Part shown: in pieces, positions 7,748 to 14,967 of the stretch
Layout: each line of letters starts with the position of its first letter
Numbering within the stretch: the stretch's first letter is position 1
Assembly: GCA_017415185.1 (NCBI GenBank)
Contig: JAFQHZ010000010.1
Coordinates: 1 to 41,120, forward strand
Length of the DNA stretch: 41,120 nucleotides
Source: Candidatus Gastranaerophilales bacterium
GTDB taxonomy: Bacteria; Cyanobacteriota; Vampirovibrionia; Gastranaerophilales; Gastranaerophilaceae
Direction: 5' to 3'
Position numbers and translations under genes: made by a program
The notes under the pieces: model-generated
The model's input: only the letters and a program-made list of their open reading frames with translations
Database searches by the model: none
What the model was told of the DNA's origin: nothing

Positions 7748-8727
7748 AATTAATTAATGGAAAAATTCAAATTATAGATGTTTTTAAGCCAGTTTTAACA
7801 ACTAAAGGTGCAATAATTAAGGTTCTTGGTTGCGGGCTTTGTGGTTCTGATATTGTTAAAATTAAACATTCAACACCTGAAAACGAAGAAAATATTGTTT
7901 TAGGACATGAAGTTGTTGGCGAAATTGAAGAAATTAATTGTAAAGTAAGAGATTTGAAAGTTGGCGATGTTGTTGCTCTTGGACATCATTATGCTTGCAT
8001 GGATAAGGAAAATTGCCAGTTTTGTAAAAATGAATCTTATTCAATGTGTCCTACTTTTAAAAAATCAAATATTTATCCTGCCGGTTTTGCGCAATATATT
8101 AAAGTTGACGAAAATCATTTAAGACACACAGTTTTTCGAATGAATCAATTTTTGAAAGACGATGAAAAGGCATTTTTGGAGCCTCTTTCTTGTTGTTTAA
8201 GAGCAATTAGAAGAGCAGGATATAAATATAATGAAGATAATTCAAAGCATAATGCGTTAGTTATTGGTCTTGGTTCTATTGGGCTTTTAATGCTAAAAGG
8301 ATTAAGAGCATTTGGGGTTAATCCTTTTGGTTTTGATATTTCTCAAGAGAGGATGATTTTGTCTGCTTCGCATGGATTTTGTTTTGAAGAAAACCGCAAA
8401 TATGACACCGTTTTTTTAACTGCTGGAAACGAAAAAGCGCTCAGAACTGCGCTTGATTATGTTGTTGACGGTGGAAAAATAATTGTTTTTTCTTCTGTTT
8501 GGAACGATTTATCTGGCTTTTCAAATAACGAAATATATTACAGAGAATTATCCGTTATAGCTAGCTATTCGCCTGCTGCGGAAGATATTAAGCTATCGAG
8601 CGAATTGTTGAACAACAAAATTGTAAGGGTTAATGATTTGAGTGCGCATTATTCTCTTGACAATTTGGCATCTGCGGTTGATGATAGTTTAAAAGGAAAT
8701 GTGTTTAAGGCTTATATTGAGATATGA
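7735..8727 (+). CDS. Zinc-dependent MDR-family alcohol/polyol dehydrogenase
   Basis: The product is 330 aa, of the medium-chain dehydrogenase/reductase type. Catalytic-zinc motif GCGLCGSD near residue 36, GHEVVGE near 64, and a four-Cys structural-zinc cluster (YACMDKENCQFCKNESYSMC). A Rossmann stretch ALVIGLGSIGLLMLKGLRAFG follows. This fits NAD(P)-dependent dehydrogenases of the sorbitol/threonine dehydrogenase type; the substrate cannot be read. It overlaps the next MDR gene by ATGA and so is probably translationally coupled to it. The two proteins share the family fold but are clearly diverged, suggesting successive steps or a heteromer rather than a recent duplication. Confidence 0.85.
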   Translation: MKCAKLINGKIQIIDVFKPVLTTKGAIIKVLGCGLCGSDIVKIKHSTPENEENIVLGHEVVGEIEEINCKVRDLKVGDVVALGHHYACMDKENCQFCKNESYSMCPTFKKSNIYPAGFAQYIKVDENHLRHTVFRMNQFLKDDEKAFLEPLSCCLRAIRRAGYKYNEDNSKHNALVIGLGSIGLLMLKGLRAFGVNPFGFDISQERMILSASHGFCFEENRKYDTVFLTAGNEKALRTALDYVVDGGKIIVFSSVWNDLSGFSNNEIYYRELSVIASYSPAAEDIKLSSELLNNKIVRVNDLSAHYSLDNLASAVDDSLKGNVFKAYIEI

Positions 8728-9761
8728 AAATGAAAGCTGTTCGCTATTACGCTCCAAACGACATACGTTATGAAGAAACAAGAATTCCAGAACTTCAAGA
8801 AGGCGAAATTCTTGTTAAAGTTGAGGCAGCACTCACTTGCGGAACAGATGTTAAAACATTTAGACGTGGTCATCCTGTTTTAATTAAAAAAACGCCTAGC
8901 GGTTTTGGGCATGAATTTTCTGGCATTGTCGAGCGAATTGACGAGGCAGTAACTAACGTTAAAATTGGAGACAGGGTTGTTTGCGCAAATAGCGCTCCTT
9001 GCGGAGAATGTTTTTATTGTCAAAGAGAAGAATATGAACTTTGTGAAAATTTAAATCTTTTAAATGGGGCGTATGCTCAATATATCGTTGTTCCAAAACG
9101 AATTGTTGAAAAAAATACTCTTATAATTCCTTCGAATTTAACTTTTGCACAGGCTGCATTTGCTGAGCCATTGTCTAACGTTGTCCATGGAATTGCAAAA
9201 ACTCCAATTAAAAAAGGTGACGTTGTTGGGGTTATGGGGATTGGTCCAATTGGGTTAATGTTTGCACTTTTGGCGAAATTAAAAGGCGCAAAGGTTATTG
9301 CAATGGGAAGAAATCCTCTTAAATTGAAACTTGCAAAAGAATTTGCGCATGCTGATGTTGTGATTGATATTACAAAGCATGACGATCCAACCGATATTAT
9401 CATGTCTCACACAACAGAAGGTAGAGGGCTTGATGTTGCAATTGAATGTGTTGGGTTGCCTCAAATGTGGGAAAAAATGTTTAGTTTAGTGCGAAAAGGT
9501 GGATATGTTCATTTCTTTGGCGGCTGTGCTTCAGGAAGCAGTGTGAACCTTGATACTAGAAGATTGCATTACGATGAAGTTAAGATTATTAGCTCTTTTC
9601 ATCATACACCACTTTATTTCAGAAAAGCTTTGGAATTAATTTCCAATGGTGAAATTGATGTTGATAAGCTTATAACTAAAAAAATGGATATGAAATATGC
9701 TAAGCGTGCAATAGAAATGCATCGAGACGGCGAAGCTATTAAAATATTACTAGAAAACTAG
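8724..9761 (+). CDS. Zinc-dependent MDR-family dehydrogenase (second of pair)
   Basis: The product is 345 aa. The catalytic zinc region reads LTCGTDVKTFRRGHP and GFGHEFSGIVE, the structural zinc lobe CGECFYCQREEYELC, and the nucleotide-binding loop GVMGIGPIGLMFALLAKLKGA. It resembles L-threonine/sorbitol/galactitol-type dehydrogenases. The start at 8724 overlaps the upstream stop (ATGA); an in-frame ATG two codons later (8730, MKAVRYY) is equally possible. C-terminal half: typical MDR FFGGCASGSSVNLDTRRLHYDE region. No transporter or kinase is adjacent to reveal the sugar or polyol. Confidence 0.87.
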   Translation: MKMKAVRYYAPNDIRYEETRIPELQEGEILVKVEAALTCGTDVKTFRRGHPVLIKKTPSGFGHEFSGIVERIDEAVTNVKIGDRVVCANSAPCGECFYCQREEYELCENLNLLNGAYAQYIVVPKRIVEKNTLIIPSNLTFAQAAFAEPLSNVVHGIAKTPIKKGDVVGVMGIGPIGLMFALLAKLKGAKVIAMGRNPLKLKLAKEFAHADVVIDITKHDDPTDIIMSHTTEGRGLDVAIECVGLPQMWEKMFSLVRKGGYVHFFGGCASGSSVNLDTRRLHYDEVKIISSFHHTPLYFRKALELISNGEIDVDKLITKKMDMKYAKRAIEMHRDGEAIKILLEN

Positions 9762-9817
9762 CAAACATATTTTTTTACGAGTTTTATACAATTACCCGTT
9801 AAATTCATGAGGTTAAA

Positions 9818-10225
9818 ATGAAAGTTTCTAATAATTTTAATACAAATTTTGGTGCGCTTTTTGGCAAAAAAGAAGTAACATCAACATATATGAAAGATAG
9901 AAGTGTTAAGATTTCAACCCTGCAACATGTTTATCCATTTAAAGATGAGTTCAAAAGCAAAGAAGAAATGTATAACTGGCTTGAAGAATTAAAAGAATCA
10001 AGCTTTTATAAAGAACAAAATAATTCATCACATGGTGTTATAAAGAATTTTTCTGTGGTTATAGAGCCAGAATTGCCTTTTACTAAAGAAACATTTGAAT
10101 GTGCAAAAAGAGACGGTGTTCAATTATTGCATAATCCTTCAGATTTTTATTCTGTTACATCAAAATATTACGGTTATTACCCTTCTTATACCTTTGAAAA
10201 CGGAAGATTTGATTGTATTATTTAA
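9818..10225 (+). CDS. Hypothetical protein with N-terminal 'NFGALFGKK' motif
   Basis: The product is 135 aa, unrecognised. The N-terminus MKVSNNFNTNFGALFGKKEV carries the Asn/Phe-rich 'NFGA' type of start shared in style with the proteins at 5824 and 28733. A mixed, aromatic-rich domain follows (YYGYYPSYTFENGRFDCII at the end). No membrane span and no classical signal peptide. GAGG lies 7 nt before the ATG. Next to tRNA-Phe; single-gene unit. Confidence 0.6.
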   Translation: MKVSNNFNTNFGALFGKKEVTSTYMKDRSVKISTLQHVYPFKDEFKSKEEMYNWLEELKESSFYKEQNNSSHGVIKNFSVVIEPELPFTKETFECAKRDGVQLLHNPSDFYSVTSKYYGYYPSYTFENGRFDCII

Positions 10226-10229
10226 ATGC

Positions 10230-10257
10230 TTGACTAAAGTGTTTTATTTGTTATGAT
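10230..10257 (+). promoter_or_regulatory. Strong sigma-70 promoter for tRNA-Phe
   Basis: TTGACT (10230-10235), 16-bp spacer, TATGAT (10252-10257). It lies about 50 bp before the partial tRNA copy at 10309 but nearly 150 bp before the intact tRNA. This suggests the extra segment separated the tRNA from its original promoter. Confidence 0.6.
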
Positions 10258-10292
10258 TAGATAGCTGGGTTTTGAGATTCAGTTAATTTTTT

Positions 10293-10319
10293 AAAATTGA
10301 ATAGATTTGCCGCGTTAGC
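10293..10319 (+). repeat. Direct repeat: partial copy of tRNA-Phe 5' end and flank
   Basis: 27 bp identical to 10388-10414: the flank AAAATTGAATAGATTT plus the first 11 nt of the tRNA (GCCGCGTTAGC). After this point the copy diverges completely. It looks like one arm of a duplication or an attachment-site remnant. Confidence 0.75.
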
Positions 10320-10353
10320 CTAGGCGAGTGAAACGGAGCCTTTTAAAAGTTCC

Positions 10354-10368
10354 ACCAACTGAGCTAAC
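10354..10368 (-). repeat. Inverted tRNA D-arm fragment
   Basis: On the minus strand this reads GTTAGCTCAGTTGGT, identical over 15 nt to the D-arm of the intact tRNA-Phe (10409-10423). Continuing on the minus strand, CTTTTAA followed by a T-arm-like GTTTCACTC suggests a decayed tRNA, possibly tRNA-Lys(UUU) (tentative). In the tRNA-Phe precursor this segment could pair with the tRNA's own D-arm. Confidence 0.6.
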
Positions 10369-10403
10369 ATGAGCAAAAGAATAAATGAAAATTGAATAGA
10401 TTT

Positions 10404-10476
10404 GCCGCGTTAGCTCAGTTGGTAGAGCAAGGGACTGAAAATCCCTGTGTCCTTGGTTCGATTCCGAGACGCGGCA
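10404..10476 (+). tRNA. tRNA-Phe (GAA)
   Basis: Full cloverleaf: acceptor GCCGCGT/ACGCGGC (7 bp) with discriminator A, D-arm GCTC..GAGC, anticodon stem GGGA/TCCC with loop CTGAAAA (anticodon GAA), T-arm CCTTGGTTCGATTCCGAG. Length 73 nt; CCA is not encoded and must be added enzymatically. TTTGC after the gene gives no clear terminator hairpin. Confidence 0.97.
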
Positions 10477-10613
10477 AATTTTTTGCATTTAAATTTTTGA
10501 TTTATCGAATATGTTGTATGAAGAAAAGCTTAATAATATGTTATGAAACATGAATCATGATATGATTTATATATAAATAAAAGATAACGTGCAGCATTAA
10601 TATAGAGGGAAGC

Positions 10614-12014
10614 ATGGAAATAATAGAACAAATTCATAATCGTCTAGAAGAATTTGTTAGTTCTGATGATTTGAGAAATGATTTTACTAGTACAGCGGTT
10701 GAAAAAAACAAAAGAGTTTATCCTTTATTTAATACAAATACAAAAACATTGAACACATATTGCACATATTTATCTGATGTTTTTAATAATCCAAATGGTG
10801 ATCATCATCAAAAAATTAGAATATTAAAGAAATTAAGAGTGTATTATGCTGCGAGCGATAATATTTCAGAAGAAGAAAAAAAACATATTCTCGCTCGTCA
10901 ACAAATATTGAAAAAATGTTTATCAAGGTTTGAAAATCCTTCTTCTTTTGTAAAAAGCTTTGTTATATTTTTGCTTTCTTTGAACAGTGCTTTTAATCCA
11001 CATAAATCTTCGCAAGAAATTTTTGACACTCTTGATGATGAATTGAAAGACGACTATGATTCATATTTGTCTGATATTTTATTATATTCTGATATTGATT
11101 TGGCAAACCCAATTTTTGGAATCTATGTCTTATATAGTGATAAAACTTTATTAGATTTATATTTGGATTTGTATAAGCAAGATAGACAAGCTTTCTTGAG
11201 TAATATTAAAATTTTCAATGATAATCAAGATGTAAAAAAAAGAATAGCCAACTGCCAAAAAAGTGCACTTCGCTCTGAAGCATTGTTGTTTTCTTTATAT
11301 ACTCTTATTGATTCAATTAATGTTAATGATAATTATGAAAACATAATAAATGACATTATAAACAAATTGCAAATTAAACTTAATAAGCTTAAATATACCA
11401 AAATTGAAAGATTGCTTCATTTTGAAGATAACTGTTTTATAAAATTAAGGGAATTTTTGTTGGATTTAAGCGAAAGTGAAAAAGAAGAAATTATGCTTTC
11501 CATAGGAAAAGGCGAAAATTCAACATCTTCAATTGCAATTAAAAAAAGCAATAATCTTTCAAAAAATTTGAAATCTGTGGCAAAAATTTCAAATGAACGT
11601 GGATATGACGTTTTAAGAACAACAAAAAGTAGACGTGGGCAAAACATTTTTAAACGCAATTTGGTTAATATGTTGGACGAAAATGAGCATAAGTGTGCAA
11701 TATGCGGATGTAATGTTTCAGGAGATCAATATTTGATTGCTTCCCATATTTATCCTTGGAAATATTCAAATGATGAACAAAAAACAGATGGAAACAATGG
11801 ACTGTTGTTGTGTCCAAATCATGACTTTTTGTTTGATTCGTTGCTTATAAGCTTTGATGAAGAAGGTAAAATTTTAATTTCAGAAGAATTATCACAAGAA
11901 AATTGCGAAGCTTTTTGCTTAAAAGAAGAGCTTTATATTAATATTTCGTCTCAAAAAGAAACGTATATGAATAAGCATAGGCAAGCTTTTAAAAACAAGG
12001 GATGGGAAAAATAA
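10614..12014 (+). CDS. HNH endonuclease, probable type II restriction enzyme
   Basis: The product is 466 aa. The last ~110 residues form an HNH domain of the HNH_2 (PF13391) kind: C361-AI-C364, ASHIYPW with H378, then NNGLLLCPNHDFLFD (C400, H403), ending in the usual 'ISFDEEGKI'. The first ~350 residues are helical and charged with no motif I can name; by position they would recognise the target sequence. It starts after GAGGGA. Its stop is 1 nt before the TTG start of the first methyltransferase, so this is a restriction gene leading a modification pair. The three genes look more AT-rich than their neighbours and sit just downstream of a scarred tRNA-Phe, consistent with horizontal acquisition. 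Confidence 0.85.
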   Translation: MEIIEQIHNRLEEFVSSDDLRNDFTSTAVEKNKRVYPLFNTNTKTLNTYCTYLSDVFNNPNGDHHQKIRILKKLRVYYAASDNISEEEKKHILARQQILKKCLSRFENPSSFVKSFVIFLLSLNSAFNPHKSSQEIFDTLDDELKDDYDSYLSDILLYSDIDLANPIFGIYVLYSDKTLLDLYLDLYKQDRQAFLSNIKIFNDNQDVKKRIANCQKSALRSEALLFSLYTLIDSINVNDNYENIINDIINKLQIKLNKLKYTKIERLLHFEDNCFIKLREFLLDLSESEKEEIMLSIGKGENSTSSIAIKKSNNLSKNLKSVAKISNERGYDVLRTTKSRRGQNIFKRNLVNMLDENEHKCAICGCNVSGDQYLIASHIYPWKYSNDEQKTDGNNGLLLCPNHDFLFDSLLISFDEEGKILISEELSQENCEAFCLKEELYINISSQKETYMNKHRQAFKNKGWEK

Positions 12015-12015
12015 T

Positions 12016-13335
12016 TTGATACATGTACTATTAAGATATATAGGAATAAAAACCAAATTAATAGACAAGATAAAAGAACAAATTGATTTAATTACCCCAA
12101 AAAATGGTTGTATATTGGATTTGTTTGCTGGTTCTACAATTGTTGGGCAATCCTTAATGGATGATTATGTTGTTTATTCTAACGATATTCAACAATATAG
12201 CTGTGCTGTTGCAAAGGCAACATTAAAAATAAGTTCAAATATTGATTATTCTTTAATTGATTATAAAAAAATTATCGAATCAGATTTTTTCAAGCATAAT
12301 CTAGATTATTTGAAAATGATTTTTAAGAATCCATATTCTTATGAGAAAGATTTATTGAATAAATTAAAAACAAACGAACCAGATTTAAAAACGCTATTAG
12401 AATTTAAAAATTATTATGATAATACTCCATATTTAAATAACTATAATGATAAGCTTTCGTGTTTTAAGGATATGGAGAAAATTTATTCTTTTGAATTTTA
12501 TAATGATTTAAAAAAAACTCGCAAAAATTATGCATTGTTTTGCATTAATTATGCTTGTCCATATTTTTCGATAAAGCAAGCTATGTTTATCGATTCCTAT
12601 CGATTTGCACTAGACAAATTAAAAGAAAATAAGATTATATCTCAAGAAGAATATTATATTTATTTGTCAATGTTAATTTATTATGTTGGAAATATTGTTA
12701 CAAGCGTTGGGGACCATTATGCTCAACCGCAACGATTAAAAATTTCAAGCGAAAAGCGTTTGCAAAGAGAAGTTATAAAAATAATTAAGAAAAAAACATT
12801 GGATGTTGAAGCTTGCTTTAAAAATATACAAGAAGAATTTCAAAAAATAACTTATAAGGATAAAAACAAGGAAAATAAGGTTTTTTGTTGTGATTATAAA
12901 GATTTGTTTGAAGAAGAATTTAAAAAATATATGGAAAAAGTCGACACAATATATATAGATCCTCCATATACAAATGCGCATTATTCACGTTTTTATCATA
13001 TACTTGAAACTCTTGTAAAATATGATTATCCGAATATTGAGTTTTTTGGAAGATATAGAAATGATAGATATCAATCACCGTTTTGCATTAAAAGCCAAGC
13101 AGGTAATGAATTTGATAACATAATTAAATTATCAAATGCGAATAAAAAAAATTTGGTAATAAGCTATTCAGATACTTCTCAATGCATTATTACAAAAAAC
13201 GAAATTATAGAAATATGCAAAAAGTATTATAATAATGTTTTGGTTAATGAAATCGATTATTTGTATAGAAATTTTGGTCAAAAGCCCAATAAAGTTACAG
13301 GGAATGAATTGCTGATAATTTGTCAAAAGGATTAG
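12016..13335 (+). CDS. Adenine-specific DNA methyltransferase (D12/COG3392 type), M1
   Basis: The product is 439 aa. SAM-binding motif I: CILDLFAGSTIVGQSLM. Catalytic motif IV: DPPY at 315-318 within IYIDPPYTNAHYSRFYHILE, typical of N6-adenine methyltransferases. The N-terminal RYIGIKTKL matches the 'KYIGSK.KL' opening of the D12 class. No ATG fits; the TTG at 12016, 1 nt after the upstream stop, gives the expected N-terminus. The ~200 residues between motifs I and IV form the target-recognition region. With the next gene it would methylate both strands of an asymmetric recognition site, protecting against the HNH enzyme (inference). Confidence 0.85.
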   Translation: MIHVLLRYIGIKTKLIDKIKEQIDLITPKNGCILDLFAGSTIVGQSLMDDYVVYSNDIQQYSCAVAKATLKISSNIDYSLIDYKKIIESDFFKHNLDYLKMIFKNPYSYEKDLLNKLKTNEPDLKTLLEFKNYYDNTPYLNNYNDKLSCFKDMEKIYSFEFYNDLKKTRKNYALFCINYACPYFSIKQAMFIDSYRFALDKLKENKIISQEEYYIYLSMLIYYVGNIVTSVGDHYAQPQRLKISSEKRLQREVIKIIKKKTLDVEACFKNIQEEFQKITYKDKNKENKVFCCDYKDLFEEEFKKYMEKVDTIYIDPPYTNAHYSRFYHILETLVKYDYPNIEFFGRYRNDRYQSPFCIKSQAGNEFDNIIKLSNANKKNLVISYSDTSQCIITKNEIIEICKKYYNNVLVNEIDYLYRNFGQKPNKVTGNELLIICQKD

Positions 13336-13339
13336 TGTT

Positions 13340-14779
13340 ATGGAAAAATACATGGGAAATAAGGCAAAATTTTGCAATAATATTTACCAGGAAATTGAAA
13401 AAATTATAAATATTAAACCTAATATGACATTGTTTGATGCTTTTTGTGGAACAACAAACGTTGGTCGTTTTTTTAAAAAGAAAAAATTTAATATAATTTC
13501 AAACGACATTAATGATTTATCTTTTGTGCTAGGAAAAGCATATATAGATTGTTGTCAAATGCCTGTTTTTGAAAAACTATATTCTAATGAAAAATTTTCT
13601 ATAATTTTAAACAATATAAAACAACATTCTAATTTTAAAAATAATATACAAAAATTAATTAAAGAAAACCAAAATACAACAGCAAAAGATTTTTTAAATA
13701 AAAATGAAAACAGTAAATTATTCGAAGTTTTGACATATTTAACATATTATTGTGATTTTAGCGATTATGATGATGTTAAATATAATTTTTTTGCTGATAA
13801 CTATTGTGCTGGTGGCAAAAATTCAAGATATATTAATCTTGTATATTTAAAAACTTTGAAAAATATTCAAAAAAAATATGCAAAAACTAAAATCGAGGAA
13901 ACTTTGGAGTCTTTTTTTGAATATCCTTTCGATGAAAAATATATTCAAAAAGCAAAAAAATATTTAGAAGAATTAAATGATGGTGTTTCTGTTCAAAAGA
14001 TAAAAAAAATGTTGGACAAGAAAAATTTAACAGGCGAGCGTTTGTTTTTTTCATTAGAACATGCAAAAAGACTTGATAACATTTTCAATACTATTTGTTA
14101 CTGGAAAAATAATAATCTTTTAAATGAATCAGAATATTATATTTTATTGACTTCTTTAATTGAAACTGTATGTATATTTTCAAACACAAGTGCAACATAT
14201 CAAGCGTTTTATAAAGAGCTTAGAGCAAACACTTTGCAAGATTTTAGATTAATTATTCCTGCAATAGATACGACTAAAATAGATTCAAAAATATACAAAA
14301 AAGACGCTTTTGATTTAATTGCAGAAATAGAAGCGGATATCATATATCTTGACCCTCCATATAATTGGCGACAATATGATTCAAACTATCATTTATTAAA
14401 TTCCATTGCAAAATTTAACGATATTAAAGACAAGGAATTATTTCAAAGTCAAATTATTGGAGCTTCAGGAGAAAATAGAGTTCAAAAATTGCAATACACA
14501 AGCTTTAATGTTAGAAACACATTTAAAGAATTGTTGTTGAAGCAATTAGAAAAAACAAAATGTAAATATATTGTTCTTAGTTATTCTGATAGTTCAAGTA
14601 ATCACGAAAGGGAACAAATTAACGATACAATATTTGAAATTGAGAACTTTTTTTCAAACAAAAGTTTGTTTGAATTTTATAAGGTTGTAAAAATAAAAAG
14701 TCAGAATTTTGAAAGTCGAAAAGGAAATAAAAAAGAAAATATTAATGAACTTTTGTTTATTGCGAAAAAATCCAATTAA
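13340..14779 (+). CDS. Adenine-specific DNA methyltransferase (COG3392 type), M2
   Basis: The product is 479 aa. Opening MEKYMGNKAKF is the D12-class start; motif I is LFDAFCGTTNVGRFF; motif IV is DPPYN at 338-342 within IIYLDPPYNWRQYDSNYHLL, the characteristic COG3392 form. It begins 4 nt after the M1 stop. It shares layout but little central sequence with M1, so the two probably recognise the two different strands of a non-palindromic site. No specificity subunit, controller protein or integrase is visible beside it, and no clear terminator follows. Confidence 0.85.
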   Translation: MEKYMGNKAKFCNNIYQEIEKIINIKPNMTLFDAFCGTTNVGRFFKKKKFNIISNDINDLSFVLGKAYIDCCQMPVFEKLYSNEKFSIILNNIKQHSNFKNNIQKLIKENQNTTAKDFLNKNENSKLFEVLTYLTYYCDFSDYDDVKYNFFADNYCAGGKNSRYINLVYLKTLKNIQKKYAKTKIEETLESFFEYPFDEKYIQKAKKYLEELNDGVSVQKIKKMLDKKNLTGERLFFSLEHAKRLDNIFNTICYWKNNNLLNESEYYILLTSLIETVCIFSNTSATYQAFYKELRANTLQDFRLIIPAIDTTKIDSKIYKKDAFDLIAEIEADIIYLDPPYNWRQYDSNYHLLNSIAKFNDIKDKELFQSQIIGASGENRVQKLQYTSFNVRNTFKELLLKQLEKTKCKYIVLSYSDSSSNHEREQINDTIFEIENFFSNKSLFEFYKVVKIKSQNFESRKGNKKENINELLFIAKKSN

Positions 14780-14967
14780 GCAAGTGTTTTCCTGACTTTG
14801 ATGACTTTTTTATTCATATTTTATTACTGTTATATTTGCGAAATATATATCAAATATATAATTTCTTGTTACATTTCTTAATAAATGCCTTAAATTTTGT
14901 CAATAAAAAATAAAATTTATTTTTTATTAATATGTAAACCTAAACCCCAAGAAAAGAGAGTATTGAT
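14780..14967. other. AT-rich intergenic region with long palindrome
   Basis: Contains a near-perfect AT palindrome (14902-14914 pairing with 14916-14928) and the element ACATTTCTTAATAAA (14871-14885), which recurs upstream of the next paralog. No gene is supported. Confidence 0.45.
14871..14885 (+). promoter_or_regulatory. Shared upstream element of the EF-hand paralogs, copy 1
   Basis: ACATTTCTTAATAAA lies 97 bp before the ATG at 14968. The identical 15-mer lies 96 bp before the ATG of the paralog at 16650. A second CTTAA follows 12 bp later. Identity plus conserved distance suggest a common regulator site. Confidence 0.5.

Larger units (their letters stand above)
10226..10613. other. Gene-poor region holding tRNA-Phe and tRNA fragments
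   Basis: This 388-bp stretch contains a strong promoter (10230-10257), a partial duplicate of the tRNA-Phe 5' end (10293-10319), an inverted tRNA D-arm fragment (10354-10368), intact tRNA-Phe (10404-10476), and about 135 bp of AT-rich DNA leading to the HNH endonuclease gene. No protein gene is supported in it. Confidence 0.7.

Noticed and set aside
10614-14779. Prophage or full integrative element
   Set aside because: No integrase, phage structural gene or transfer gene is present; only the restriction-modification genes and a tRNA scar.
14892-14930. AT palindrome at 14902-14928 as a terminator for the methyltransferase operon
   Set aside because: Lies over 120 bp after the stop, is entirely A/T and lacks the GC stem expected of a terminator.
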